Origin: Eopsaltria australis
Taxonomy: Eukaryota > Chordata > Aves > Passeriformes > Petroicidae
Assembly (NCBI GenBank): GCA_034509425.1
Contig: JAVTVJ010011652.1
Location: forward strand, 8,054,001-8,118,000
Reading direction: 5' to 3'
DNA: 64,000 nt
In this document: positions 36,401 through 50,340 of the stretch, piece by piece
Numbering within the stretch: position 1 is the first letter of the stretch
How the letters are laid out: every line of letters starts with the position of its first letter
The notes under the pieces: model-generated
Seen by the model: only the letters and a program-made list of their open reading frames with translations
Databases searched by the model: none
Told to the model about the DNA's origin: nothing
Position numbers and translations under genes: made by a program

Positions 36401-39400
36401 TTCTCGCATCCAAAATTTTGACTATACGTAAAGAGGATTTCATGCTTGTTTAGCAAGTTGCTTAAGAAACTGCACCTTATACTAATACACAAGTTCATTT
36501 TCTACTTGGCTTTTCCTGACTAACCAGGCATATCAGCTGAGCAGTCCCCTCAGGAATTCAACACCACTAGAAGGCTTGGGTGGAAGCTTTGGACCAGGTC
36601 TCTCTGTGTTGTCAACTCGGTCTCACATTACAGAGAAGCCAGAGAAGCTGAACAAAATGTTTGCCTGCATTTGACCACATAGTAACACACCTTTAAGGCA
36701 GGATAAAGTAGAGGGATACATTCTCACCCTGGGCTAACACAGAATAAATTGGTTCCACACTTGCCCTGCTAAGAAAGTCAGTGGCAGAAGTTGAAGGGGG
36801 CCACATTTTTAATTGCTCTGTAGAGCCTCTGATCTTACAGTTCTAAGTATCATTTGCTAAAGGGAGTTTCAGTGAAATAGTGCTGTAATTTAACCCCGAC
36901 ACTTCTATCATCTTGGACTGTATGAATAAAACACAGAAACAAGTCTGCAGGTTGAAAAATTCAGGTACTTTAAAGGTCTGGGGTTTCTTGTAGCCTGAAC
37001 TGGCCTGACTCAGGAAAGACTGAATTTCTTCCATATGCCTTTTTAAGGCCCAACTTGTGATTGTGCCTAGAGCTTTTTATTTGGTGTATTTTCACAAACT
37101 GCAATAAGTAGAGCTGTTCACTTTGTTTACTGCTTCTAGACAACAACTGCCACCACCAATCAACTCAGAGAGGACAGCAGGGCAGGGCTGGCAGCAGCCA
37201 CAGGATGCAGCATAGCAGCAAGTGATGGTTGTGCATTAGGAAAGGTGCCATCATTTTTCCTTCTCAACTCTCTAAAACATGTGAAGGACACTAATTAACA
37301 GGCTACCCAAGGCACACAGAGGCTACGAAAAATGATGTCCCCAGTTTCCTGTTAAGGCCCAGTCCTAAGATAATTACCACAGCTTTAGGAACCTACTGAA
37401 CTCTTCCAGTCACAAGTCTCCAAAACTGATACCAGAAAGAATTCAAACATCACAAGAACTGCAGAACTGAGAAAAGCAAAAAAAGAAATGAAGTGACCTA
37501 CTTTATATTCTGTTATCACATGTTGAAAGAGACCGAATCATAAAATGCCATAAAGGCACACGTAAAGGAATCCTCCCAAACGTGTGCACTGTCAGCAGTG
37601 CGACGGCACTCAGCCACCCCCAGGAAAAACAAGGGCAGGGAAAAAACTCCAGTCAAATACTGTGCCAGAACAACAGTTCAGTACCCAGAGAGAAGGGAAC
37701 ATACAGTAGGAGCTATAGAGAACATAAGCCTGAAATATGAAATGTCACTCACCCTTATCCCAGCAGGCTTATTTAGAGCCTCTGCCAGGGAAAGACACCA
37801 AGCATCACAACCATCCAATTGCCTTTTCCAAGAGGAAGTGACAGAGGACAGCTGTCTTAAACATTTTGTACCTATTTCTCCAGCATCTATTCTTGACTCA
37901 GTTACAAGTGGCAGGGCAGAAGAATGTGCAGGAGTCTGTAAGCACCCAGTACAACTGTGTAAGGTGACTGCAGAGGGTTAACAGTCCAGAGTCTGGATTA
38001 ACCTTTCCAATAACAATGCTGTTAATCACTGGAAAGTAAGGGGCTTGGGAGGAGTGTAGGCAGGTGATTTCCACCCTCCATCCCCTGGCTTTCTACAGAG
38101 GAATACTAAAAACATAAAACCCACTTATTCCCCAGATTTGACTTTGCAGATTTTTTTCATCATTCTTTTCTAAAACAAAGATCAGGACCAAGCCAACTGA
38201 CAATTTTCCTTCAAGCATCTTAACCTGACCTTTTCCAGACTCATCACAGAAAAAGGTCTCCCTGACAAACCTAAGCTGAACTCAACCTGAGTTACAGTCT
38301 CATGAAAAACATGGCAGCTTCAATCCTCATCCCACAACAGGACAGTTAACTCCATCTTCAAATCATGCCTCACTCAGCTGAAGGGTTTCTGGGTGACAAT
38401 GAGGGACCAGGCTATGCTTTAACCTAATAATGCAGCTGACAAGACCACATGTTAATAACTAACTTCCTGAGCAATCAGGACAGGAGTGGTCAGTGACCAA
38501 TTTCTTTATACTAAAACATTTGGTATGACATTAACTGCATGGCTACAGTACTGCTTGGTCCTAGTTCTGATACATCAATACAGTAAATAGCAACAGAAGC
38601 ACTTTAGGACTCAAGCAGTCCAGGAATATTATCCCTCTGAGGGTGGAAAGCTCAGCAAAATCTGCATGATGTGGAAAACTGTCATCAGCCAGAGAAATTA
38701 AGTTCAGATCATGTTAATATTCTCCCCTGCAAAAAGTGTGTCACGCTCAGGTATCTGCAAAGAGGTTGAGATGAAGTATTACAGCAGCTTTCTTTTTATT
38801 CTTCTGAGAAGGGGAGTTTAGCCCAGCAACAGACCTAAGCTTCCTTTCTATGCCTATAAAGTGACTTGTAGGTGGTACTGTAATTAAATAGGTCCATCCC
38901 TTAAAATAGAAAAGCACATCTTTACAGCTGAGGTGAGAACTAAGACTCTGTAGTGAAATGCTTCCATCAAGTCACTAGTTTTCAGGAGCATTAATGACAG
39001 GGTACAAAACTCCCAGCAAAGCAGCCTGGATGCAAAAAAATTAAGCAGGCAATAAAAGTCTAAGTTCCAGCATGCCTACCTCATCTCCCTCACAAATCCA
39101 CATTTCTGTTTTCATCAGCAGGAAGATTGTTCCTGTTCTAGTGTTTTCAAGATGCTCAACAAAGAAAGCACTTACTGCAAACAAAACACAGCCTTGAGAA
39201 CACTAACTGCAGTTCACAGCTACATTTTTTAAGAAATGAAAGGGACAAAACCACCTGCAGATACAGTCACATGAAGCTCCATCTAGACCCGTGTTCTGTG
39301 TTGTAAGTTGTTGTATAAAATGACAGATAAACCTTGCGGTGACAGGGACAGCTACTGTTTCCTGCAAGCTGGACAGATGCCTGGCTCCAGCAAACCACCA

Positions 39401-42400
39401 CCATGACAGAGCTGAGCAGAGGCTGGGATCTAGGTTTGGGAAGGGATATATGTATTTCTAGTGCAGAGGAGAACTGGAAAGGGAGACTCAGTCATTAATT
39501 AGCCAGCTAAGCACATCCCTCCTTTAAACACTTGGAAAGAGAACTGCCGGCAGAATGAGAGACATCTCAGGGCTCTGTGTGACCTTCAGATTCACATATG
39601 GATTCATCCTGGGTTTGGAACATGAATTGTCACTAAACTAGGAGAAGGCTGCAAAGTACAATGCATTACCTAAGTGAGAAGACAGGTGCCTTATTTGCAG
39701 GAAGAGCAATCGTTTGGTTTACAGTATGCTGTAGAAATATAACCAGAGGGGAGTTGATAGCAGTGCCCAGATTCTCACAGTACTCCCACAATACTGTTAC
39801 TTCCAGCTTTTCTTTGTGTTAAACATGCTCATGGAGCTCCAGGGCAGCTCAGTTTGCTCTGAAAAAGGTATTGCAGACCTTCCTAAAGCCAACGCACACC
39901 AAGAAGAGTTAGCTACCACCTCATGTCAGCTCCCTGATCTCACTGCTATAATGATGCCTTGCCTGACCCTGTCATTGTCTCAGAGACAGAAGCTCGTTCA
40001 TGCCATCAGAAGTGGGAGAAGCATTCATAAGAACTTCTACAGCTTTCACACAGGACCCAAACCCAGCATTTTCTGAGTAGTCAGGAAGCCCTAGAGTATC
40101 ATTTCAACAGCATTCTCTGTGTGTTTTTACATCCAATTCAAAAACAAATGCAGTCTGCCGAATTACAGCTGCTGAGGGAAATACACTTGGAAAACCACGG
40201 AAGGGTTTGTGCACAAATAAGCCCTGAGCAGGAGGTTTCATTAGCAGGGTTCTGCACACAGTGACACTTAGTGGCAAAGTTTCCAACTAAGAGGCTAAGG
40301 CACATGGCAGGAGTCACTGGAAACAATGTTATTAGGTGACAGACTGCAAATTACCTCCTTCTTCAATTGTTGAGATTGTAACAGCGGATTTTCCATATTT
40401 ATCCATCTTACTGCCAGAGGTCATCCTAAGTAAGACCCGTTTTCATGGCAGAGAAAAGCTTGCTAGTTTAAACTAACATTGATACAACTGTGGCACACCA
40501 GTTCACTTGGATACAAGCGATGCTTGCTCGGTCGCATCAGCTTATTCCAGAAATCCTACGTCCTGTCAGACAATGCTCCACAACAATCTACCAGTTTCTT
40601 GTCCAGGACGCCAGAATACACTTTTCCTCTTGGAAATTCTTGCTGTGAAGCAGTTATTGGTAGAGAACGTAAATCCACAGATCAGAAAAAGTGGAAGAGG
40701 AACTCCTCCAAACAGGTGCTCAGGTGAAAGCAAACACAGGGCTATGAATTAATCCTTCTGCAGGCCTACACCCCTGCCAGCTATGAGGCAGATGCTGCTG
40801 CTCAAACAGCATGTGCTGCCAGCAATACTTAGCTCCCCAGGAGCTTATTTGTGCCTTAACTGAGCCATGGGGGAATCCAAGGACCCTCTGACTAAGGCAG
40901 TAGAATTGATTTATAGCCTCTGGCACTTGGCTGATGAACCACCTTCCCCAGTTCCATCTCCCCAGACATCCATTCCCCCAGCCTGCTGTCTTTTGAGTGG
41001 CACATCTTGGTTCCCTGAGCAATCCCACTGCCTGCCTCAGATCTCCCAAGAAGAGTGACACACATCAGGGATGCCATCTTCTCCACTATTAAAAGGTTTG
41101 CCTTTGAGGTCCCTACTGTGGACAATAATTTCTACGTGTTGTCTTAACATCCAAATGTCAAGTGTCAGAGAGCCAAAAACCCCAGTCTTCCAGCTGAGTG
41201 GCACTCTATTCAGATGTGGCACCTTTTGGTTCAGCAGCATTTACTCTCCTGCTCCGGGAGGGGTGGAGACCACAAAGCTCCATTTGTTTCCCACTTTGAA
41301 ATCAGAGCAGTGACCCAATTTGCCACTTTTGGGAAATAGCTCCAGCTCCAGCTAGAGGATCCAGAAAAGGAAGGCAGAAAAACATCATCTGTAACAGCAG
41401 GATACTACCAGAGAGAAGGAAGAGTACCAGTGTCTAAAGGCAGGAGTTTTACCCTAAAGATGCCCCAGAATGAGCAGGGTTGGCAGTCACTGCAGTCTGT
41501 CCCCTTTTGTGAGAGGAAAATGTGACTCCAGGAGTGGTTGCTCACAGCCACACTGCTGTCTGTAGCTGGCATAGCAGGCTGTAGCCTGTCTACTTGTAGG
41601 ACTCCCAAGCAGAGGGACAACTGAGTCTAAGGAAGCTTAGGGTGGAGCTCGGGACGAGAGCACCAAATCCTAGTACTATAAATCCAGCTTTGCAGAGGAT
41701 GACCAAAGAACTTTGCACAGTATCTATAAGCGTTATGGCAAAAGCCAACACCTATTGTTCTGTTTCACAAGGGATTAAAAAACCTTCTCAATCTGAAGTT
41801 TTACAAAATGCAAATTGAATTGTGCGTTCACGCAAGCCAGACGTTGACAGCTTCTGCTTTAATCACAGATGTGCAGAGTTGTAATTTAATCTTTTTAAAT
41901 GCAGACTGTTTTGATCATTCTGTTGCAATCCTCTGTGGAGCTTTCCCTGCCCTATGCAGGCGCTTAACAGTGACGGGAATCTGTAACACTGCTCTGCACT
42001 TCCACAGCAGCCTTCCCTGGCACATCACAGCACTTCAAATGCTGCCTGGCTCCCCAGGGGCTCCCCACCAGCTTCCCTCACTCAGGAGGACATGGGGCTC
42101 AAGGTTTGCTCAAAGCACCACAGTGACAGCAGGAAGGAATTCAGATCCCACCCTGCAGCCCCTTCCTCTAGCTACCCACAGCCCCTTTTCTAGGTTTAGA
42201 AGCAACAGAAGGCAAGTATGTGCAAAAGAAGCACATATAAAGCAAACCTGCCAGGCATCTGAGAAGTGTTTTGTGAAACAAACTCACAGGTAAAGTGGGT
42301 AAGCACTGGAACTAGAGCAACATCTGTCTGTCAGTGTGGACTGGGAACTTATTACAAAGCTGGACCTCTGGTTCTTGTTCAGCACACTCCCAGCTGTGAA

Positions 42401-44129
42401 TCAGGTTGGGCTCATAACTTACATCACTGAAAGAGGCTTCTGCAGCCCCAGCACAGAAATTTATCTAGCTCCAGGAGACTTCATTCAGTGGCAGCCAGCA
42501 GAGAGTAGCAGCTCCCCAAGGCAGCTCTTCCAAGCCAAGTCCCCAGCATTCAGTGGTCACCTGTACCACTGCAGTGTTCGGGCCCTTATCAGACCCTGTG
42601 GTAGTGGCAAAGCCAGGCAAGGATGTGAAAACAGCCATAAGAACTGAAGGCAAGCCTTTGAAGTTTAAAGGATTTATTTTGTTACTAGTTTGTCCTTCAA
42701 GGCAGTCCCTTATCTGCCTAAGAGGGCAGCTCACAAAAGTGGTGGAAGCATGACATGCCTCAGCATGTGCCATGCACAAAGGGTGGAAAGACTTCTGCTC
42801 TAGGAGCAGCCAAGGTGTTTTGGGATCACACTGCCTCTGAGGCACAGAGCAGCTAAAAGTGCCACCAACAGTAAAAGCCAGCATGCTGGGGCACCTTTGT
42901 GCTGAGCCTGGAGGAAGGGAATGGAAGGGTTTCTCCCATTTCTTATCAGAATGGGGTTGCATCTCTCCAGTAGCAGCTGTTTTTAAAAATCAAAGTCCTT
43001 CTTTTGTCTCTCTAATGGCCTAGCACAGTTGTCCCCCCTCCTCCACTGACGCACAGTTTACTGCATTCCGCATGTTAATAAAAGGCACTACACAGCACAA
43101 AGTCACTGCTCCAAAGCTCACCTCCAGCTTCAAATCTCCTTGCTGCAAAGCTGATCAGACCTTGGAGCCTGTTCAGACCCATTCAGTCTGGCACACTGCA
43201 TAAAGCAGTCTGAGACGTTTGTAAACTGCAGGGACATTTCTCTGATGAAATAAAAAACAACAAAAGCAACAACAACAAAAAAAAGAGGATGATAGCTAAA
43301 CCAGAGAAAACTCCCATCAGCTAAGCAAACCTGCAATTTGCCAATTCCAGAAGACTCTTTATATAGATCCCTTGCAATTTCACCCGGTGCAGCTCTGCTC
43401 TTTCTATTTAAACGATAAAATCTGTTTCAAGCCATTAGTCATGACTAGGTGTCTGTAATGAGACCATGAAAGCCAACATCCCTGCCTCATTTGCAAAGAC
43501 ACAATGACTTTAAATTAAGGCCTTGCCTTGGTGATCCCTCTTAGCTGGAGTTTCATGTTCCCACTACTGTGTGTAATGCAACACTAGCAAGCTTGAGACC
43601 TTCTACCCCAAAGCTCATTGCATTTCAGAAGTGAAGCACCATTATGCCAAGACCATTATAAAGTATTTCTCAAGCCCTCACGACACGTTATATTAATGTA
43701 AGAGATTAGGGGGATTGACTGTGGTAGTACCTAGCGCTGACAGTACTTGGCATTTAAAAAATATCAAACGCAGACATTGCCAAGAGGCTTTTAACACCAC
43801 TGCCAGCAGTGCTAAAAAAAGACAAAGCATTTGGTATCTGCCAGTGGTTCTGCTACTAGTTATGGAAACCAGAACAAGCTGAATAAACTCTGACATCAAT
43901 AGCTCGGAATTAAAACATTTCAGGGCACCTAAAACCAACTACACCCTTTTGTGTCTTTCTGTGCAAATCACGTGTGGAACCTCCTTGAGCAGCACTGCAG
44001 GTTAGTCCCTCAGAGCCCTCCCAGGTAACAGAAGGCCATGTGGGTTGGGGTGGCAAGGAGGAGCATTCAGCAGTGGAGGTATGACCTCAGTGAAAGGGAA
44101 ATGTCTTTGTGAGAGGGTCTGACCAAACT

Positions 44130-44202
44130 GCATTGCAGCTACTGGCAGTGCTGGGTTAGTGGTTGGACTAGCGCTTTTCCAATCTGCAACAATTCTATGA
44201 TT
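44130..44202 (+). mobile_element. CR1 LINE 3' tail
   Basis: GGGTTAGTGGTTGGACTAGC, then CTTTTCCAATCTGCAACA and ATTCTATGATTC, reproduces the CR1 3' terminus including the ATTCTATGATTC end. It is strongly 5'-truncated; the left boundary is uncertain. Confidence 0.75.
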
Positions 44203-45901
44203 CCACCTGAGTTACAAAGGTACTATAGCGTGAAACAACTCAAGTATTACACTCATCTGTCACTATTTCAAAAGTGATACAGTTGTCCTGTTTTTCCATC
44301 ACAATCTGTTCTGGCTCCCAGCACCTTCCATCTGCAATTATCAGACATAAAACAGGTGTTCACAGCAGTCTCTCACACTGAACTTTACCTCCATTTTGGA
44401 GGTGGCATAATGCCCCCACTGGTGGCTGGGAAGAAAGAGGGGCTTCTATAAAAAAAAAAAACACAGAGATGTTCCTGACTAACAAGCATTATCAGTCCTG
44501 TGTGTGGAGAGAAAAAATGACAAAGAGAAAATGAGACCTTAGTGGACAACTTTCTAACTGGCACAAGACTTAATTGGCATGCAAGGCACCACAACACAAC
44601 AGAGAAGATTCAACCAGAACTACTGGGTTCCTCAAACTTTAGCCTTACTTGAAAGCTGCGCTGCATTGCTATCTCAGGCAGAGAGTTGCCTTCTTATCAA
44701 CAGCTGCTCTTTCACGTCCAGAAACAGCCAGATGTGAGACCCCCACCTAGACCACTGATGCTGTGTTTTCATCCTTCCTGTTTGTCTGCATTTGCTCTTT
44801 CGGAGCAACTCATGTGTTGCTTTTTCCTCACTGCCTTGACCCTGTTCTCTAGAACTGCTTATGCCAGAAAATATTTTGGGAGCTTCTCAGATCAGATATG
44901 GCACCGAGAAAGCCTTCTGCCTCCAACATATTAAGTACAAGGCAGTCCAATCATCTGGAAAGTACAGATAAGCCTATGAATTCATTTCATAAAAGGCTAT
45001 TTTGCCCTTTGACTCAAGAATGTACCAAAACCTCTTTGAAGACATGGGAATAATTTCTTCCATGGAAGAGCTAAAATTACATTGGCAGTTAATGACCAAC
45101 CCGAACTTTTTGACTGCGCAGCATCTTTCGGTCCCTTAAAGGATGTGCAGGGAGGAACCAAATGTGTTGAGAGGGAGAATACCACAAAACAACAAATTAA
45201 CACTGAAGTCAGGTTTAACAAATTAGCAAGTGAGGAAAGATGCCAATAACTGGCTAAGACATTCCCTGCTCCACGGTGAGGAAATACAGCAAGGTCAAAA
45301 CAGCTATTGACTAGGAAAGATTCTGAGTTTGCCTTAGCAAGGAAACGCTTTGCAGAAAGGCACTGAGGATCCCATGGTGTTTTTAGACTGAAGTGGCTCA
45401 TGGTTTGTTTGCCCCTGGGAATCCCCCACTCTTTCCTGGGGAGAATATGGGATGGAAAAGGTCTCTTCCCAGTATTACTGATTAAAACGTTGGATAAACC
45501 CCTTAACACTGGATAAACCCCACAACAGTCAGCAAAGCAGTACCATGAAATCTTACAAATAGACCTGTCTAGACCAGAAACCTGAATATTCAGACTGTCC
45601 TTCCTGGAAGTCTCTAGAGCTGAGAACATACAGTGGCATTAACAGTCTATGCTTAAAACAATCCCATGCCCATCAATTTCAAGGGCCTACAAATCCCCCC
45701 AGCATGTAATATTGTTAAAATTAATGCTTGTAAATAAAAAAGGATAAAGCACTGAAGTGACAGACTTAGAATAGTAATAAATGGACATTAGTAATTAACA
45801 AGGTAATAAAGACTTCAATAGGATTAGGAAAAGAAGAAGATAGAGCAAAATCTCTTTCAGCTGATTACTTAGCTACGTTTAAGGATATTAAAATATAAAA
45901 A

Positions 45902-45920
45902 TGAATAAATAAATAAACAA
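45902..45920. repeat. (AATA)n short tetranucleotide repeat
   Basis: About four AATA units in an AT-rich stretch. Minor simple repeat. Confidence 0.6.
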
Positions 45921-48379
45921 TCTAACACAGGAACAGGGTGTCAGAACGTAGCTTCAGGTGAATTTGAAACTAATCAGAGCAGCTGGAAATTCCCCTTCAG
46001 ATAAAGCTTATGTCAAAGCCATGCCTGCCTGATTAGCAGGAGATTCTCAGATACCACAGAGTGTAAGCAGCCATATGAGAATCTGGACAAAGACTGTTGT
46101 CTGAGAAGGAAATCTTCATTAAAAGAAAAGTTTGACCCTTAAAACTGTAAAAACAATTTCAAAACAAAACTGAAACTACTGGAATAACTCTCCAACATAA
46201 TAACATAAAATGACCAGTCCCAAATGTAGTATCTGCATGTGGACACACGAGCTAAATGTCAGCATTAAATATTTCAATGTGGTACACTTCAAAAGACAGG
46301 GCTATAAAGGATGGTGGATTCTGTGTAGAAAATATTTAAGGAGAGCAGAGAAATGGGTAATTAAGTGAACACACAACTTAAAACAAAGGTACAGCTGGAA
46401 GGAAAAACAAAAAAGGAAAGAGACTGCAGCAGTCAAAAGGCAAGCTTGATCCCTCCCCTTCCCACACACATGCTGAATAGCTCACACAATGAAAACAGCA
46501 AATTCTATTAGCCCACAAAAGCCAGACCCTGGGTTTGATCTGGGCCAACTACCAGTATGTCTCATGTACTTACAGCTACTGACAGGGGGGAAACCACAGT
46601 CCAAACACACAGACCTGAGCTCACTGGCGTAACTGAAAGGGGAGGCAAAAGTCTCCATCCCTCTCCTCTTTGTGCAGCAAATTGCGGAGTGCTGAATAAA
46701 TACCCTGAGACCACACACTTCCTCACCACAGTGACATCTCCCTTATTTCTCTGCAGTTCATCTGGGGCTATTATTGCTTTATTTTGTTTGATGTTCTCCC
46801 TATGTTGAGAGAAAGCACGAAGGGAGAAAAGAAAAAAGAGAAATCTGTCTGTCTTTCAACTTCCTAATCATCTTCCTCAAAATGCTTCATGCATCAGCAC
46901 TGATTTCATTATCTGCCTGCTGCTAGGGATTTTATTTAAAGAATAACACACAAGGAAGAAAGGATTTAACCTGACCTCCCTGAACTGCTGGGGGATGAAT
47001 ACTACACAGAGCTGACAGTGAAAAGCTCATTTCCTTTCTCAGACTAACTCAAAGACTATGCAAAATTCCCCTCTATCCAAGCCTCCAGTTTTAAATTGGG
47101 CTATCAAAGGCTTTTCTTTTTTAGAGGCCTGGGTTGATGAAATCTGTGCATCATCAATGAATGAGGATTGATAACACGAACCATCACAAAGCATAGCTGT
47201 GGATACAGTGAATCTCAGAGGCAGAACAATAAGGAAATTGAGTAAATTAAAACCAATATTCTTCTATCCAGCTATACCAAGAAGAGAATAAAAAGCAGTA
47301 GGGGCCACCTTTTTTGCCCCACTGCATCAGTACTGCATTCATCCCAAGTCTTCGGGGTGTTATATATTACAGATCAAGTAGGTTAATAAAGGAAAAGGTT
47401 AGTGGGAAACATGGAAGGATATAATCAAGAAATAATAACAATATAATGGACAGAAAGACAAATTAAATGCAGAGCAGGATACCTTGCTAAAAGGCAGGAC
47501 CTTTTAGCAAGCACAAGTATGGGATCCCATCCAGTGGAAGGGGCAACCCAAGGTGATTTAAATGAAATCTGTCCTGGACTGCATAAACAATTTTTTCTCC
47601 AGAAGGTCCAGAGTTGTTGATGCAGCTGTGTCTGGGATGATTCCCCAAGCTCACATGGCAGCTCTGCATTTTGTCCACCACATGCTCCTGCAGAGTCATT
47701 TATCTCTCTAAGAGTGATTAATGTATAATTCTGATATTTTATTTTGGGAAATAGGCCACCTCTTCATTCCTGAGACCACTCACAGTAGCCTATTTTCAAA
47801 AAGCCACATTTACAAATTTATGCAATACAAGCAGAAGACGAAGAGAGCAAACCAGGCCAAATAAAGGAAGGGAAACCTAACATGATCACCCTCTTTATTA
47901 AAAACCTCTGCTTTTTAAAATCTAACCCAACTGAATTCAATTACCCTAGAAAATTTCTACCAGCTGTTGTCAGAGTTCTATCTCACCAGAAGAAAAAAAA
48001 TATCACCAAAAGAAAAAAATCAAACTATGCTCAACAGTTCTCTGATAACTAAGTTTGCTGTCAAAAACCTCCTGTCCGATTCTAAATGCCAGCATCCTCA
48101 TAGTCTCCAAACACACTTACTGACAATGCTGAATATTTTCCTTGCTTGTACCCAGTCTTCTATGTTTGCAAGACCGAAATCTCTGTATGGGGCAGTAAAA
48201 TTGGCTAAAGCAATTCTTGCTTTTCTTTCTCTCACCTGCATCTGAGCAAGGAACATGAGAGTCCCACTTGCATCTCTCTTACTGCTGCCACATCATCAGT
48301 CGCAGTGAGCACAAGGCACTTCTGAACACCCATATTCTAGAGGTCAACATGAAAAAAGGCCATAGCATGCCTGGCTTAC

Positions 48380-48458
48380 CTGATCCTCAGAGAGCTGTGA
48401 TATGTGATTCACTGCAGCATAAGACTCTATCTTCGGGTTGAAGTGATTGATGATGGCT
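48380..48458 (-). CDS. ARMH3: ARMH3 antepenultimate coding exon
   Basis: On the minus strand, a CCTTTGTTTCAG acceptor is followed by one base (A) that completes an arginine codon split with the previous exon. Then come 26 codons starting [18 protein letters not shown] and ending ISQLSEDQ, and a GTAAGC donor. The exon is 79 bp. The human sequence I remember reads ...[16 protein letters not shown]...SEEQ, so gene and frame are clear. The residues correspond to roughly 595-620 of the 689-residue human protein, in its C-terminal helical region. The preceding exon, ending ...THALVNI plus AG, is not found between here and 64000, so it lies beyond the right edge. Confidence 0.95.
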
Positions 48459-49784
48459 CTGAAACAAAGGAGGGAAATTTTCAGAGGTCTCAGGAACAGC
48501 TTAGAGATGCAGCAGAAATTCCCTGCCAGTCTGAGCAGGTGCACATGGAGCCAGTCCTGCAAGAAATTCCTCCCTCATCACACACTACTGTCTGCTTTGC
48601 CAAAGGCACGCTCCCTGCTAAGGCCAATGCAGATCCTGACACAAGGTCCCTGGAAATTGCAAGCACAGGCACTGTCCTACACATGGGTGCATTTGTCCCA
48701 GCAGATACTGGACTGTGCTTGCTGCTCTGGCAGGGGCAATTGTTGGGAACGGGCTGCAAATGGCTCTGTGTTCCAGCAGTGAGACAGCAGACCTGTCCAT
48801 CCCTGCCCCATCCTGCTCAGGAACTGCAGCTCCTCATCCTGTCCAAAATCAGTGTCGCCGTGAGATTTTGCTCCGTGGAATTTTGTCACCTGATATGATG
48901 AAGCTGATGGTTTGCTGCCTTGGATTTTCACTCCAATGTTGTAGCTGGCTCTTACTTGTAGTCATCCATCACTACAACCAGTACATTTTGAAGTCTTACC
49001 ATAATGACTTCAGTCCTCATCCCCAGTTTAGCTCATTAGAGATAACTTATGCCAATATCCCAAACACAGCAGCAAATACTGGTCACTCCTGCTCCTGTGC
49101 CTCATTTCTCTCACTACCTGCACCAATCCACACCACTGCCTTTTCCCTTTTAGGTGGATCTAGAAGATGTGAGAAACTTAAAATTGAAAGTAAAATAACA
49201 GTTGGGGAGAAAACCCCACCAAACTGCAGCTGGAATATTTCCTCAGCCTTCCTTCTGCTTGCCAGGTGTTGCTGAGAAGATAAATGGCAGGACAGTAAAG
49301 ATTCCCTGGAATAGAGTTTGCAACTGCTCTGGTTGGGATATTACTCATGAGATCCACTGCTGAGGTAAATATTCATCATGGGAACAGGCCATGTCAGTGC
49401 TCAGCACAGATGAGTTCTGACTGTGCCTGGAGAACACTTGCTCAGCCAGATTACACTGCAGCAGTAGTCAGGGCTTCCACCCTCATATTCATCAGCATGA
49501 AAATTCACTCCAGTTCTCTCTGTTGTACTCTAATGGGTTCCCTCCTCCCCATTCCTCCCCCTGCAGAAGGACTTTCAGCTGCTTTCTCCAGATCTCATCA
49601 CAGCTAAGAGCTTGTGCCCCAGTCAAGGAATACGTGATATTCAGTGGTGCCAATCAGAGCCTGTGGATAAAAACCTGCCTAGAAGCATCCTTACTTCTTT
49701 AAATATACAGAGTGTAGAAGGTGCAGGAAGTGGAAGCGGGGAAAAAAAAGACAACCTAAAAAAACCCCAACCCATACAGAATCT

Positions 49785-50340
49785 GCAATTCATAGGCTCT
49801 CAGAATTGCTTCAGTTGTAGGGGGACCTTTAAAGCTCATCTAGTACAACTCCTCTGCAATGTGCAGAGACATCTTCAATGAGATCAAGTTGCCCAGAGCT
49901 CCATTCAACCTGACCTTGTCTCCAGGGATGGGTCATCCACTACCTCTCTGGGCAACCTCTTTCAATATCTCACCACTCTGATTGTTTAAAACTTATTTCT
50001 CATACATTTTAACCCTCCTGGTTAAAACCATTATCCCTCATCCTGGTGCAACAAGCTCTGTTAAAAAGTTTTTCCTCAGCTTTCTTATAAGCCCCCTTTA
50101 AGTACTGAAAGGCCACAGTAAGGTCTACCCACAGCCTTCTCTTCTCCAGCTCTCTCAGCATGTCTTCACAGAAGGGTTCATCCCTCTGAACACCTTCATG
50201 GCCTCCCCTGCACTGGCTCCAACATGTCCATGTCCCTCCTGTGCTGAGGACACTAGAGGTGGACACTGCACCCCAGGTGGGGTCTCAGAGAGCAGAGGAA
50301 TAGAATCATATCCCTCACCCTCCTGGCTGTGCTACATTCA
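49785..50340 (-). mobile_element. CR1 LINE 3' end, 5'-truncated
   Basis: Read on the minus strand this is a typical CR1 3' portion: a GAGACCCCACCTGGGGTGCA block, CAGCACAGGAGGGACATGGA, GAGCTGGAGAAGAGAAGGCT, GGTTGCCCAGAGAGGT-like sequence, TAGATGAGCTTTAAAGGTCC, and a degraded ATTCTGAGAGCCTATGAATT tail at the left end. It is about 550 bp, truncated at its 5' side as most CR1 copies are, and carries frameshifts and stops. It lies in the same orientation as ARMH3. The 85-codon open frame within it (50009-50266) is part of the element and not a gene. Confidence 0.88.

Larger units (their letters stand above)
22515..48379 (-). other. ARMH3: ARMH3 large intron (25.9 kb)
   Basis: The intron is bounded by the GTAAGC donor (48379-48374) and the TGGCAG acceptor (22520-22515), phase 0. 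The flanking exons are contiguous in the protein, so no constitutive coding exon is missing inside. Contents seen: a CpG-bearing patch (about 23925-24020), CR1 3' tails (about 24455-24518 and 44130-44202), short simple repeats (28387-28399, 32633-32649, 33451-33482, 45902-45920), and an unexplained 210-codon minus-strand open frame (44997-45629). The remainder is AT-rich with no recognisable gene, RNA or repeat. Confidence 0.85.

Noticed and set aside
37531..37600. GAATCATAAAATGCC resembling the reverse complement of a CR1 tail
   Set aside because: The match ends after about 15 bases. No CR1 body follows in the expected direction.
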